DNA from: Janthinobacterium sp. TB1-E2
GTDB taxonomy: Bacteria > Pseudomonadota > Gammaproteobacteria > Burkholderiales > Burkholderiaceae_D
Length of the DNA stretch: 64,000 nucleotides
Direction of reading: 5' to 3'
Assembly (NCBI RefSeq): GCF_036885605.1
Contig: NZ_CP142523.1
Span: 5,146,001 to 5,210,000 of the forward strand
Shown: piece after piece, positions 26,361 through 34,330 of the stretch
Position numbering within the stretch: position 1 is the first letter of the stretch
How the letters are laid out: each line of letters opens with the position of its first letter
The notes under the pieces: generated by a model
Databases searched by the model: none
Told to the model about the DNA's origin: nothing
What the model saw: only the letters and a program-made list of their open reading frames with translations
Program-made: the position numbers and the translations under genes

Positions 26361-27257
26361 ATGAATATTTACGAAATCAAAGTAGTCAGCGACAAGCCCA
26401 TGCAAGTGGGCGAATGCCCGCTATGGCATGGCAAGGAAGCGGCCCTGTACTGGGTCGACATCGATGGCCGCGCCGTGCACCGCTTGCATCCGGCCAGCGG
26501 CAAGCATGAGCAATGGAGCATGCCGACGGAACCGTCGGCGCTGGCGATCAACGCCGGCGGCGGCCTGATCGTGGCCTTGCGCAGCGGTTTCGCCCACCTC
26601 GACACAAAGACGGGCAGCCTGGCGGAAATCGCTGCGGCGCCGTTCGACATGAGCACCACGCGCTTCAACGATGGCAAGGTCGATCCGGCAGGCCGTTTCT
26701 GGGTCGGCACGATTTTCGAGCCGCGCAGCGCCGACGCGGCGGAAATGTTCGTGCTGGACAAGGGACAAGTACGCAAGGTCTGGTCGGGCGGCATGACCGT
26801 GTCGAACGGCCTGGGCTTCAGCCCGGACAAGCGCACCATGTACCACTCGGATACCACCACGCACCGCATCGACCGCTTCGATTTCGATGCAGCCACGGGT
26901 GCCATTTCCGCGCCGCAACCGTTCCAGCGTTTTTCCACGGACAAGAAAGCGTTTGATTACGGCGGGCGCCCCGATGGCGCGGCCGTCGACAGCGAAGGCA
27001 ATTACTGGTCGGCCATGTTTGAAGGCGGCAAGATCTTGCGCTTCGCCCCCGATGGCCATTTGCTGGGCGAAATCACCGTGCCCGTGCGCTGCCCCACCAT
27101 GGTGACATTCGGCGGCCCCGACCTGCGCACCCTGTACATCACCAGCGCCAGCCACAACCGCTCCGCCGCCGAAATCGCCGACTACCCGTTGACGGGCCAC
27201 GTGCTGTCCGTGCGCGTGGACGTGGCGGGCCAGCCGGAAACAGCTTACCAGGCGTAA
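26361..27257 (+). CDS. SMP-30/gluconolactonase-family sugar lactonase
   Basis: The 298-residue protein has the SMP-30 beta-propeller signatures: GECPLWH near the N-terminus (metal-binding Glu18), RFNDGKVDPAGRFWVGT in the middle with its Asn-Asp pair, SNGLGFSPD, and RPDGAAVDSEGNYWSA with a metal-binding Asp. Such enzymes open aldonolactones such as gluconolactone. It lies 14 bases after pgi with GAGG before its ATG, so it probably shares the pgi promoter and HexR control. No pgl (6-phosphogluconolactonase) is seen between zwf and edd in this window, so this enzyme may cover that step, but SMP-30 enzymes usually act on unphosphorylated lactones. Confidence 0.88.
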   Translation: MNIYEIKVVSDKPMQVGECPLWHGKEAALYWVDIDGRAVHRLHPASGKHEQWSMPTEPSALAINAGGGLIVALRSGFAHLDTKTGSLAEIAAAPFDMSTTRFNDGKVDPAGRFWVGTIFEPRSADAAEMFVLDKGQVRKVWSGGMTVSNGLGFSPDKRTMYHSDTTTHRIDRFDFDAATGAISAPQPFQRFSTDKKAFDYGGRPDGAAVDSEGNYWSAMFEGGKILRFAPDGHLLGEITVPVRCPTMVTFGGPDLRTLYITSASHNRSAAEIADYPLTGHVLSVRVDVAGQPETAYQA

Positions 27258-27294
27258 TCCGACACCATTGTTGACCGTGGCGGCGTCGGATTAC
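27254..27294. repeat. Intergenic palindromic repeat, copy 1
   Basis: A 41-base unit begins GTAATCCGAC and ends GTCGGATTAC, a perfect 10-base inverted repeat with a 21-base centre. It starts within the last codons of the lactonase gene. It is nearly identical to copy 2 at 27461-27501. Between the copies are further related fragments (CAATCCGACCTACC at 27311-27324; GTAGGTCGGATTAG at 27431-27444). Confidence 0.75.
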
Positions 27295-27376
27295 GCGCAG
27301 CTTCGCTGCGCCAATCCGACCTACCGGACTGCCACGTGCCCAGAGGCGTGGCGGACCAGCCGTAATCGTTTGCCAG

Positions 27377-27421
27377 CAAGAAAAAGCGCCGGCACCCGCG
27401 AGGGTCCGGCGCTTTTTCTTG
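27377..27421. terminator. Strong bidirectional Rho-independent terminator
   Basis: A long, near-perfect stem reads AAGAAAAAGCGCCGG on one side and CCGGCGCTTTTTCTT on the other, with a short CACCCGCGAGGGT loop that can itself pair. Runs of A before and T after let it work in both directions. It serves the convergent lactonase and cheV genes. Confidence 0.9.
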
Positions 27422-27460
27422 CGCAACGGCGTAGGTCGGATTAGCGGGACGAAGGCCCGT

Positions 27461-27501
27461 GTAATCCGACAACAGTGTTGACCGTGGCCGCGTCGGATTA
27501 C
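27461..27501. repeat. Intergenic palindromic repeat, copy 2 (covers the cheV stop codon)
   Basis: This 41-base unit matches copy 1 at all but a few central positions and has the same GTAATCCGAC / GTCGGATTAC arms. Its right arm includes the cheV stop codon at 27498-27500, so the repeat has become part of the coding end. Confidence 0.72.
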
Positions 27502-28451
27502 CGCGACAATACCTTGCGGATCGTCTCGGCCAATTCAGCCGCCACAAACTTCGCCACATAGCCATCGGCGCCCACGCCCTTGACGTGGTCTTCGTTGGTC
27601 GAGCCCGTCAGCGACGAGTGGATCACCACGGGGATGTTGGAGAAACGGCCATCGTTCTTGATGTTGCGCGTCAAGGTAAAGCCATCCATTTCCGGCATTT
27701 CCAGGTCGGTCAGCACCAGCGCGACCTTGTCTTTCGCCGTCTTGCCTTCCGTGGCCGCCTGGGCCGAGATGGCCTGCAGGCGTTCCCACGCTTCCTTGCC
27801 CGTCTTGGTCATGATGAAAGGCACGCCCATCGCTTCGAGGCCTTTTTCGATCAGCGAGCGGGCCAGCGAGGAATCGTCGGCCGCAAGGATCACGGCGCCG
27901 GCCGGCAAGCGCACTTGCGGGCCGATGCTGTTCTCGTCCACGTCCGGGTCGCCCGACGGCAGCACGTTGCGCAGGATTTGCTCCACGTCCAGCACTTGCG
28001 CCAGGCGTGTCTTGTCCGTATCGCCATCGAGGCGGGCAATGCTGGTAACGAGGCCGCCGCCAACGCTCGACTCGGCCGACAGCACCTGATTCCATTCCAG
28101 GCGCACGATTTCATCGACCTCTTCCACGGCAAACGCCTGTGTCGAGCGGGCAAATTCGGTCACCATCAGGATCTTCAAGCCGCTGCTCTTGCAGCCGACC
28201 GCCATCGGCAAGTCGATCACGGGCACGATCTGGCCACGGATGTTGACCACGCCCAGCATGTGCGGGTGCGAACCGGCCACCGCCGTGATGGCAGGCATTT
28301 CCATGATTTCACGGACTTTGAACACATTGATGCCGAACAGTTCGCGGCTGGTCGAGTGATCACTGGTACCGAGCTTGAACAGGAACAGTTCGAATTTGTT
28401 ATTACCTGTCAGGCTGGTGCGTTCATCGACATCTTGCTGCATTGAATTCAT
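27498..28451 (-). CDS. cheV: Chemotaxis coupling protein CheV
   Basis: CheV couples chemoreceptors to CheA and carries its own receiver domain. The 317-residue protein has a CheW-like domain (about 17-165: FGINVFKVREIMEMP, HMLGVVNIRGQIVPVIDLP) and a receiver domain (about 188-317). The receiver has the acidic pair in ILAADDSS and the phospho-acceptor in LVLTDLEMPEMDG. It ends in an AKF lysine as expected. It lies between metabolic genes, not with other che genes, and has its own promoter region shared divergently with zwf. It could serve the chemoreceptor at 41622. Confidence 0.94.
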   Translation of the reverse strand: MNSMQQDVDERTSLTGNNKFELFLFKLGTSDHSTSRELFGINVFKVREIMEMPAITAVAGSHPHMLGVVNIRGQIVPVIDLPMAVGCKSSGLKILMVTEFARSTQAFAVEEVDEIVRLEWNQVLSAESSVGGGLVTSIARLDGDTDKTRLAQVLDVEQILRNVLPSGDPDVDENSIGPQVRLPAGAVILAADDSSLARSLIEKGLEAMGVPFIMTKTGKEAWERLQAISAQAATEGKTAKDKVALVLTDLEMPEMDGFTLTRNIKNDGRFSNIPVVIHSSLTGSTNEDHVKGVGADGYVAKFVAAELAETIRKVLSR

Positions 28452-28881
28452 TGTGTCCCCTTGAGCCGTCTTGTAAAGTTAAGTCGCCTGCCCCTGATGC
28501 TGCGGACAGTGCGGACTGCACGTCGCATGGACGTCGGATGGCGGGTTCGGGGCATGGCCGGCGCTAGCGGTGCAGTATGTATCGTACAATTTCTTACAAC
28601 CAATAGTTGCTATCGATTCGAGCTTGAATTATACGGTTTTTTACTTTCTCCAAAGCTACTTTACGCTGCCAACGGCGATCCTGACAGCATTTCTTGCTTT
28701 GCCTGTTGCTACAGCGCAAATGATGACGTGGAGAACTAGAAATTTCCCTGGCAACCATGGTTACTTTGAAACGCCGCGTGCAAATCGCGATAGCCTACCC
28801 AGGCCAGCGAACGGCATATAATGGCCATGCCGGCACCGCTGGCAGGCATACAGGGCAAAATGGCGACGGCAGCCGTTGGAA

Positions 28882-28896
28882 TGTAGTAAAATTTCT
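28882..28896 (+). promoter_or_regulatory. HexR-like operator 1 upstream of zwf
   Basis: TGTAGTAAAATTTCT fits the recalled HexR consensus TGTARTWWWAYTACA at 13 of 15 positions and shares 14 consecutive bases with the edd operator. It ends at the -35 box of the candidate zwf promoter. Confidence 0.7.
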
Positions 28897-28924
28897 TGCA
28901 ATTGCCTGTTCTACGTAGTAAATT
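28896..28924 (+). promoter_or_regulatory. Candidate sigma-70 promoter of zwf
   Basis: A -35 box TTGCAA (28896-28901) and a -10 box TAAATT (28919-28924) are separated by the ideal 17 bases. The promoter is bracketed by the two HexR-like sites, so HexR binding would block polymerase. Confidence 0.5.
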
Positions 28925-28928
28925 TACA
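28914..28928 (+). promoter_or_regulatory. HexR-like operator 2 upstream of zwf
   Basis: CGTAGTAAATTTACA fits the HexR consensus at 13 of 15 positions and overlaps the -10 box of the candidate zwf promoter. Its centre is 32 bases, about three helical turns, from operator 1, so the two sites face the same side of the DNA. Confidence 0.66.
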
Positions 28929-29014
28929 CCACCGATTATAGTAGCGACAGACTGGCACTTCCGGTCGGCTTCCTCCCCGCTCCGGCCCTTTTACTTTTGC
29001 GACGACACTCACTT

Positions 29015-30487
29015 ATGGCACTTACCGATTTTGACCTGGTCCTGTTTGGCGGCAGCGGCGATTTAGCAATGCGCAAGTTGCTGCCTGCAATGTATGCGCG
29101 CGACGTCGCGAACGATTTGCCGCCGACGGCGCGCATCATCTGTGTGGGCCGCCAGGACAGCGGCCAGGATGCCTTCCTGAAAATGGTGGAAACCAACTCG
29201 CGCCCGCATATCAAGGCCAGCACCCTGAATGCCGCCACCTGGAGCAAATTCTGCGCGCGCATCGTGTATGTGTCGCTCAACGCCAGCGATGCGGCCACGT
29301 ACGCGCCGCTGGTCGAAGCGCTGCGCGGCGATGCCGACCTGACGCGCGTGTACTACCTGGCGACGCCGCCGCACTTGTTCGCGCTGATCTGCGACAACCT
29401 GGAAGACAACGGCCTGGTGACGCCGAATTCGCGCGTGGTGCTGGAAAAACCGCTGGGCCGCGACCTGGCCAGCGCCAAGCAGATCAATGCCGAAGTGGGC
29501 AAGGTCTTCCAGGAATCGCAGATCTACCGTATCGACCACTACCTGGGCAAGGAAACCGTGCAGAACTTGCTGGCCCTGCGCTTCGGCAATATCCTGTTCG
29601 AACCGCTGTGGCGCCGCGAATGGATTTCCGACGTGCAGATCACCATCGCCGAAAAGCTGGGCGTGGGCAACCGCATGGGTTACTACGACACGTCGGGCGC
29701 GCTGCGCGACATGCTGCAAAACCACTTGCTGCAACTGCTGTGCATCGTCGCCATGGAACCGCCGACCTCGATCGCGCCGGACGCCGTGCGCGATGAAAAG
29801 CTGCAAGTGCTGCGCTCGCTGAAAAAATTCACGCCCACCACCCTGGCGCAAAACATCGTGCGCGGCCAGTACCGCGCGGGCCACGTCGACGGCGCCACCG
29901 TGCCGAGCTACCGCGACGAGCCGGATGCGCCGGAACATTCGCGCACCGAAACCTTCGTGGCCCTGAAGGCGGAAATCGATACCTGGCGCTGGGCCGGCGT
30001 GCCGTTCTACCTGCGCACGGGCAAGCGCATGGCCGACAGCCTGGCCGAGATCGTCGTGCGCTTCAAGCAGATCCCGCACTCGATCTTCAACCAGCCGACC
30101 TCCAGCTTCCAGCCGAACTGCCTGGTGATCCGTCTGCAGCCGGACGAAGGCTTGCGCATGAACCTGATGGCAAAAACCCCGGGCGACGGCATGCGCTTGA
30201 AACCGGCGGAACTGGAACTCGATTTCCGCGAATCGTTCAAGACCCCGCGCATGGACGCCTACGAGCGTTTGCTGCTCGACGTCCTGCGCGGCCAGCTGAC
30301 CCTGTTCATGCGCGGCGACGAACTGGAAGCGGCCTGGGAATGGGTCGAGCCGATTCTCGACAACTGGGAACAGAACGACAGCGCGCCGATTCCGTACACG
30401 GCTGGCACCTGGGGCCCCGCGGCCGCCAGCGCCCTGATCGGCCGCGATGGCTTGCAGTGGCGTGAAGAGGCATTACCCGAGGATTAA
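29015..30487 (+). CDS. zwf: Glucose-6-phosphate 1-dehydrogenase
   Basis: Zwf oxidises glucose 6-phosphate to 6-phosphogluconolactone, feeding both the Entner-Doudoroff and pentose phosphate routes. The 490-residue protein has the nucleotide-binding GGSGDLA (12-18) and the substrate-binding and catalytic signature RIDHYLGKE at about 170-178. EKPLGRDL is also present. ATG 29015 (MALTDFDL) is chosen over an upstream in-frame codon at 28997 because the family starts with the nucleotide-binding strand. It is followed by a terminator and then hexR, the classic zwf-hexR pairing. Confidence 0.96.
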   Translation: MALTDFDLVLFGGSGDLAMRKLLPAMYARDVANDLPPTARIICVGRQDSGQDAFLKMVETNSRPHIKASTLNAATWSKFCARIVYVSLNASDAATYAPLVEALRGDADLTRVYYLATPPHLFALICDNLEDNGLVTPNSRVVLEKPLGRDLASAKQINAEVGKVFQESQIYRIDHYLGKETVQNLLALRFGNILFEPLWRREWISDVQITIAEKLGVGNRMGYYDTSGALRDMLQNHLLQLLCIVAMEPPTSIAPDAVRDEKLQVLRSLKKFTPTTLAQNIVRGQYRAGHVDGATVPSYRDEPDAPEHSRTETFVALKAEIDTWRWAGVPFYLRTGKRMADSLAEIVVRFKQIPHSIFNQPTSSFQPNCLVIRLQPDEGLRMNLMAKTPGDGMRLKPAELELDFRESFKTPRMDAYERLLLDVLRGQLTLFMRGDELEAAWEWVEPILDNWEQNDSAPIPYTAGTWGPAAASALIGRDGLQWREEALPED

Positions 30488-30499
30488 CAGGCAAAACAG

Positions 30500-30528
30500 G
30501 GGCCTGCCCGCAGATGGGCAGGCCCTTT
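30500..30528 (+). terminator. Terminator between zwf and hexR
   Basis: GGGCCTGCCC and GGGCAGGCCC form a 10-base perfect stem around a 6-base loop, followed by a short T run (TTTAC). It should end or attenuate zwf transcription before hexR. Confidence 0.75.
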
Positions 30529-30574
30529 ACCTATTATCCCCACACTCCTGAACACCTACCAGAAGACTACCCTG

Positions 30575-31429
30575 ATGCTGCTTGATTCCATTCGTACCCA
30601 GCTCGATTCGCTCTCCAAATCGGAGAAGAAGGTCGCGCTGGCCGTGCTTGACCAGCCTAACCAGACGGTCAGCCAGAACATCACGGCGCTGGCGAAAAGC
30701 GCGCAGGTGTCGGAACCGACCGTGGTGCGCTTTTGCCGCACCCTGGGCTATGACGGCTGGCATGAATTCAAGCTGAAACTGGCGCAGGGCTTGGCCCTGG
30801 CCATGCCGGGCGCGAACGAGCAGCCGGCGCAGGACGACCTGGCGGCCGACCTGGTGAATAAAATCTGCAGCCGCTCGATCAACACTCTGCTCGACCTGCG
30901 CAACAACCTGAATCCGGAAGCGATCCAGCGCGCGCTCGACATCCTGTCGCGCGCCAGCAAGATCGAATTCTATGGCCAGGGCACGTCGGGCATCGTGGCG
31001 GCAGACGCGCAGCACAAGTTCTTCCGCTCGGGCGTGCCGACGGTCGCCTACAGCGATCCGAACATCCACAGCATCGCCGCGGCCCTGCTGCGCGGCGGCG
31101 ACTGCCTGGTGGCCATCTCGCAGCGCGGCAACAGCCCCGCTCTGGTCCGCTCCGTGAAACTGGCGCGCCGCGGCGGCGCCGACGTCGTCGTGCTGGCCCC
31201 ATCGGGCACGCCGCTGGCCGACCTGGCGACCGTCCTGATCCCGATCGACCTGGTCTTCAACACCGACCCCTACACCCCGATTTCCGCGCGCCTGGCCTAC
31301 CTGGTCGTAATCGACGTGCTGGCCGTGGGCCTGGCCCTGCAGCGGGGACCTGAATTCCGCAAGAAGATGCAGAATGCGCAGAAAGCGCTGCAGGAATTCG
31401 ACATGCAGTTCGATTCCTTCATCGGCTGA
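30575..31429 (+). CDS. hexR: HexR, RpiR-family repressor of glucose catabolism
   Basis: The 284-residue protein has an N-terminal RpiR helix-turn-helix domain (about 1-77: SKSEKKVALAVLDQP...SEPTVVRFCRTLGYDGWHEFK). A SIS sugar-phosphate-binding domain follows (about 120-255: IEFYGQGTSGIVAADAQHKFFRSG, VAISQRGNSPALV). HexR represses zwf, edd-eda and pgi and is released by KDPG. Its position after zwf and the HexR-like sites in front of zwf, edd and pgi here make the assignment firm. ATG 30575 has no strong ribosome binding sequence. A short hairpin follows the gene. Confidence 0.94.
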   Translation: MLLDSIRTQLDSLSKSEKKVALAVLDQPNQTVSQNITALAKSAQVSEPTVVRFCRTLGYDGWHEFKLKLAQGLALAMPGANEQPAQDDLAADLVNKICSRSINTLLDLRNNLNPEAIQRALDILSRASKIEFYGQGTSGIVAADAQHKFFRSGVPTVAYSDPNIHSIAAALLRGGDCLVAISQRGNSPALVRSVKLARRGGADVVVLAPSGTPLADLATVLIPIDLVFNTDPYTPISARLAYLVVIDVLAVGLALQRGPEFRKKMQNAQKALQEFDMQFDSFIG

Positions 31430-31448
31430 TCCGGCTGATCCCCTGCCG

Positions 31449-31467
31449 GCCCCAGCCCTGCTGGGGC
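31449..31467 (+). terminator. Hairpin after hexR (weak terminator)
   Basis: GCCCCAG and CTGGGGC form a 7-base stem with a 5-base loop about 20 bases after the hexR stop codon. The T run after it is poor. The rest of the 31430-31607 gap shows no gene. Confidence 0.45.
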
Positions 31468-31607
31468 AGCTCCTTAGCCAGGGTGGCGGAATGAAATAGA
31501 TCGGGCTCAGCAAATGCACGGACTGCGTTAGTCAAGGCTGCCGCCAAGGCCGGCAATGTGCGGCTATCGACCCGGTGCACGGGTAGCTCAATGGATTGGC
31601 ATTTGAC

Positions 31608-33710
31608 TTACACCATCTTCAGCGACTCCACGGCATCGGCAGATATATGATGGGCCATCGCGATAATGCGCTGTTCCTTGTGCAAAACAGGCAGCATGCC
31701 CGCATACTGAGCGCCTGACGGCTTGAAGGTATCCGATCCCATGTAAATTGACCGGAAACGCAAATAGCCACCTCCCAAAAGTCTGTTCTCGCGTCCGCCC
31801 TTGTCCGGCTCGATCGCATCCATTTCGTTTTCGGTACCTTTGACAGCTTTGTATCGCAGCAATTGCTCTTTTTCCTTCTTGCTCAAACTATAGGGATTGG
31901 GCTTCCCAGGGTCTGCCTCCGGACCGTTCTCCCATTCACGGGCTCGCTCTTCCTGAGCCACAAGCAATTCCAGCGCGTACCACAAGTCAGGAATGTCTTT
32001 CCCCAACGGTTTGAACCACGCACGCGAGTCATGCACGAACTGTTCAAAAAAGTTGTTTACTTCGGCGGGTGGTACCGGCTTATCCCAAAATTCGGCGATA
32101 GGTTCCCATTCGGGATTACGGGGCCGCCCTCTACTGCCAGTCGTGCGCTGATCGGTGCGCCATTTTTCAAAGCTCGCAACCTCTTCCTCCAACTCCTTGT
32201 CCGCCATCGTGAGATCAGTAAAATCGAATTTCCCGCTTTTATAGGTGGCTGCCAAATTCTTGACATTCGGCAAATCTCCCATCTTGCCAAGCATTTTCTT
32301 GCGCCACTGTATGTACAGCATGTGCTGGAATTCCATAATCCTATGTAGCCGCAATGATGGCTCAGCTCCTTGCTGCGCATGGCAAAAGCCGATATAGGCA
32401 TTGAAGGTGGCTATTGTGCGCGGATCGATGCGAAAGGCCCGCTTCGTCGCTTCACTGGCCTCTTCCAGCTTCAGCGGCACCCCAGCCAGGCGCGCCGCCC
32501 GGTACATCGTGGCCAAGGTAATGCGCGACATCAAGTCACCTCCGCTTGGATCTGTACCGCGCCCTTGTTCTTGCGGTAAATAGCCGCCTCCGATGTCCGA
32601 ATGAACACCGGGGAAAACAATTTCAGTGCAATTAGGGGGAATATTGCCCAGGTGAGCAACGGAGTCCAAGGGAAAAGACCGGCGTACTTCATGCGCCGAC
32701 ACCAGATGCAGGCACTTGGTTGGCCCCGGTGATGTGGGTATTCTGAGCGACACTTCGGTGTCGGCCCAGCCACCATGTCCGTCCACCATCCTGTTCGGGA
32801 GGGGCACTGAAGCCGCCAAGCCAACCGAAGCGACGGTATCGAACAGGCCCATAAAGTCAAACGTCACCTCGATAGTGCCCATACTTAACTGGCGAGCCTT
32901 GACGCCTTTGCTAACGGTCAGTTGCGCATCGAGCTTGCATAACCAGATAAACCAGTTGGCAAACGAGCGCGCTTCGGCCGCGCCACGCGAGAAACCGAAC
33001 ATCGACACGAAGATATTGAGCACCCTGCCTTTATTAACGCTTTTCGCAGGCCCATCGGTTGGCACAAATGATCGCAAATTGCTGTGCAACTTTTGCAAGG
33101 CCTGCGTAAAAGCGTTCACCAGCGCCTGTGAAGGCCGCACTTTACTGGGTAAACTGAGCGTATTGAAGTCTTGTTTAAACGTCTTGTCATCCACCAAGGG
33201 AGCATCCGTATAATATCTGTGCACATTATTGAGTGCCTCCACCAATGCCCAGATGATGCGATTTTCTCCCTTGTAAGCGAAGGCCAGGCCGCGCGCCCGG
33301 TCGCTGGTGAGAGCGCTAAATCCCTCGCCCGTATCGCCAACCTCGTCGAAACGTGTTCCCACTCCGGGAACATAGGTGCGAAAGTAACTGTTGTGGTATT
33401 TTGTTTCCAAGTCCGGCCAGGCCTCGCTGCCATGCGTATCTTTACCGCCGGGAAATGCACGGTACAAGCGCGCCACGTTGCTGTGACAATGAAGCGGCAC
33501 ATCCCGCTTCATATTATTGTTGGTGCCGTCAAAGAAGAAACCGAAAAACAGATTGACATCACATGGTGGAGGAAAACCTGGAAGTGGGCATTCACGCTTC
33601 TTTATAAATTCTATAATTTCATCCATTTCATTAGCGCCGTCAAAAAAACGGTCTTTGTCAGATGGATCAGTTTTATCAACAGAATAGTTTTCGGCTAAAA
33701 AAGCTGTCAT
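31608..33710 (-). CDS. tle1: Type VI secretion phospholipase effector, Tle1 family (DUF2235)
   Basis: Tle1 effectors are injected into rival cells and cleave membrane phospholipids. The 700-residue protein has the DUF2235 start FFFDGTNNN (58-66). The lipase elbow is GFSRG (239-243, nucleophile Ser241), and the other catalytic candidates are Asp291 (MGLFDTVASVG) and His370 (GVHSDIGGGY). There is no signal peptide, as expected for a VgrG-carried effector. It is the last gene of a vgrG / DUF4123 / DUF3304 / tle1 operon and overlaps the preceding gene by four bases. GC content and codon use look lower than in neighbouring genes, consistent with transfer. Confidence 0.9.
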   Translation of the reverse strand: MTAFLAENYSVDKTDPSDKDRFFDGANEMDEIIEFIKKRECPLPGFPPPCDVNLFFGFFFDGTNNNMKRDVPLHCHSNVARLYRAFPGGKDTHGSEAWPDLETKYHNSYFRTYVPGVGTRFDEVGDTGEGFSALTSDRARGLAFAYKGENRIIWALVEALNNVHRYYTDAPLVDDKTFKQDFNTLSLPSKVRPSQALVNAFTQALQKLHSNLRSFVPTDGPAKSVNKGRVLNIFVSMFGFSRGAAEARSFANWFIWLCKLDAQLTVSKGVKARQLSMGTIEVTFDFMGLFDTVASVGLAASVPLPNRMVDGHGGWADTEVSLRIPTSPGPTKCLHLVSAHEVRRSFPLDSVAHLGNIPPNCTEIVFPGVHSDIGGGYLPQEQGRGTDPSGGDLMSRITLATMYRAARLAGVPLKLEEASEATKRAFRIDPRTIATFNAYIGFCHAQQGAEPSLRLHRIMEFQHMLYIQWRKKMLGKMGDLPNVKNLAATYKSGKFDFTDLTMADKELEEEVASFEKWRTDQRTTGSRGRPRNPEWEPIAEFWDKPVPPAEVNNFFEQFVHDSRAWFKPLGKDIPDLWYALELLVAQEERAREWENGPEADPGKPNPYSLSKKEKEQLLRYKAVKGTENEMDAIEPDKGGRENRLLGGGYLRFRSIYMGSDTFKPSGAQYAGMLPVLHKEQRIIAMAHHISADAVESLKMV

Positions 33711-34330
33711 CTCACATCTCCCTCTAAACTCTGGACAATTTTTTTTTGAAATTCAATAATTTCTTTTTTCTCTTTTATCTTTTCATCTGATAATGTATAA
33801 AAGTCACGCAGTAATCTTTTCTCCAAAAAATCGAGCGTATTTCTCTCTCTCTTTAGTTTATCCTTGCGACGCTCATCCCGATACTCCTTCGTCGGTACCG
33901 GATACCCCTTGATTTTCCCCGGCCATTCCGGCCGACTTGGTCCGTAATGCGATACCACGGCCCCCACGCTGCCATCTTCATAGACGATCAGCCAGATATC
34001 GCCCGCCTTCCCATCCGGATACGGCGGGATGCTGACTGTCTCGCGATGCAGGGTCGGGTCTGGATAAAACTGATAGACCACCACGACCTTCAAATCCGCA
34101 TGCCATTTTTCCGGCACGCTGAAACAGCATATCGTGCCGCCTTGGCCATAAGGATCGATCGCATCGCCACCGCCGCCGCTGTTGGTATTGCCCGGATTTT
34201 CAACCGCGATGTAATTGACTTCGCGCGAAGAATAATTCAGCGCCTGAATGCTCGCGGCCATGGCAACGCCGGGCAAACATGCGGCCAGCAAGATACCTCG
34301 CCACAGCCACTGCCTGAACAAGATAATCAT
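33707..34330 (-). CDS. DUF3304-like exported protein, candidate Tle1 immunity protein
   Basis: The 207-residue protein starts with a hydrophobic export signal. LLAAC at 14-18 fits a lipobox, and AMA-A at about 24-27 would fit signal peptidase I, so it may be a lipoprotein or a soluble periplasmic protein. The GGTICCFSVPEKWHADLKVVV pattern resembles DUF3304 from memory. The C-terminal 65 residues are very rich in Lys, Glu and Arg and probably form a coiled coil. It overlaps both the adaptor gene upstream and the phospholipase gene downstream by four bases, the expected place for a cognate immunity protein acting in the periplasm. Confidence 0.72.
   Translation of the reverse strand: MIILFRQWLWRGILLAACLPGVAMAASIQALNYSSREVNYIAVENPGNTNSGGGGDAIDPYGQGGTICCFSVPEKWHADLKVVVVYQFYPDPTLHRETVSIPPYPDGKAGDIWLIVYEDGSVGAVVSHYGPSRPEWPGKIKGYPVPTKEYRDERRKDKLKRERNTLDFLEKRLLRDFYTLSDEKIKEKKEIIEFQKKIVQSLEGDVR

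Larger units (their letters stand above)
28452..29014. other. cheV-zwf divergent intergenic region
   Basis: This 563-base region holds no supported gene; the two short + strand frames in it (28461-28739 and 28570-28821) have no start signals or recognisable composition. The cheV side has AAGGGGAC before its ATG. The zwf side holds two HexR-like operators and a candidate sigma-70 promoter. The middle (about 28590-28760) is AT-richer than its surroundings. Confidence 0.6.

Noticed and set aside
28461-28821. Two short + strand frames between cheV and zwf
   Set aside because: Neither has a ribosome binding site or protein-like conservation by eye, and the region looks regulatory.
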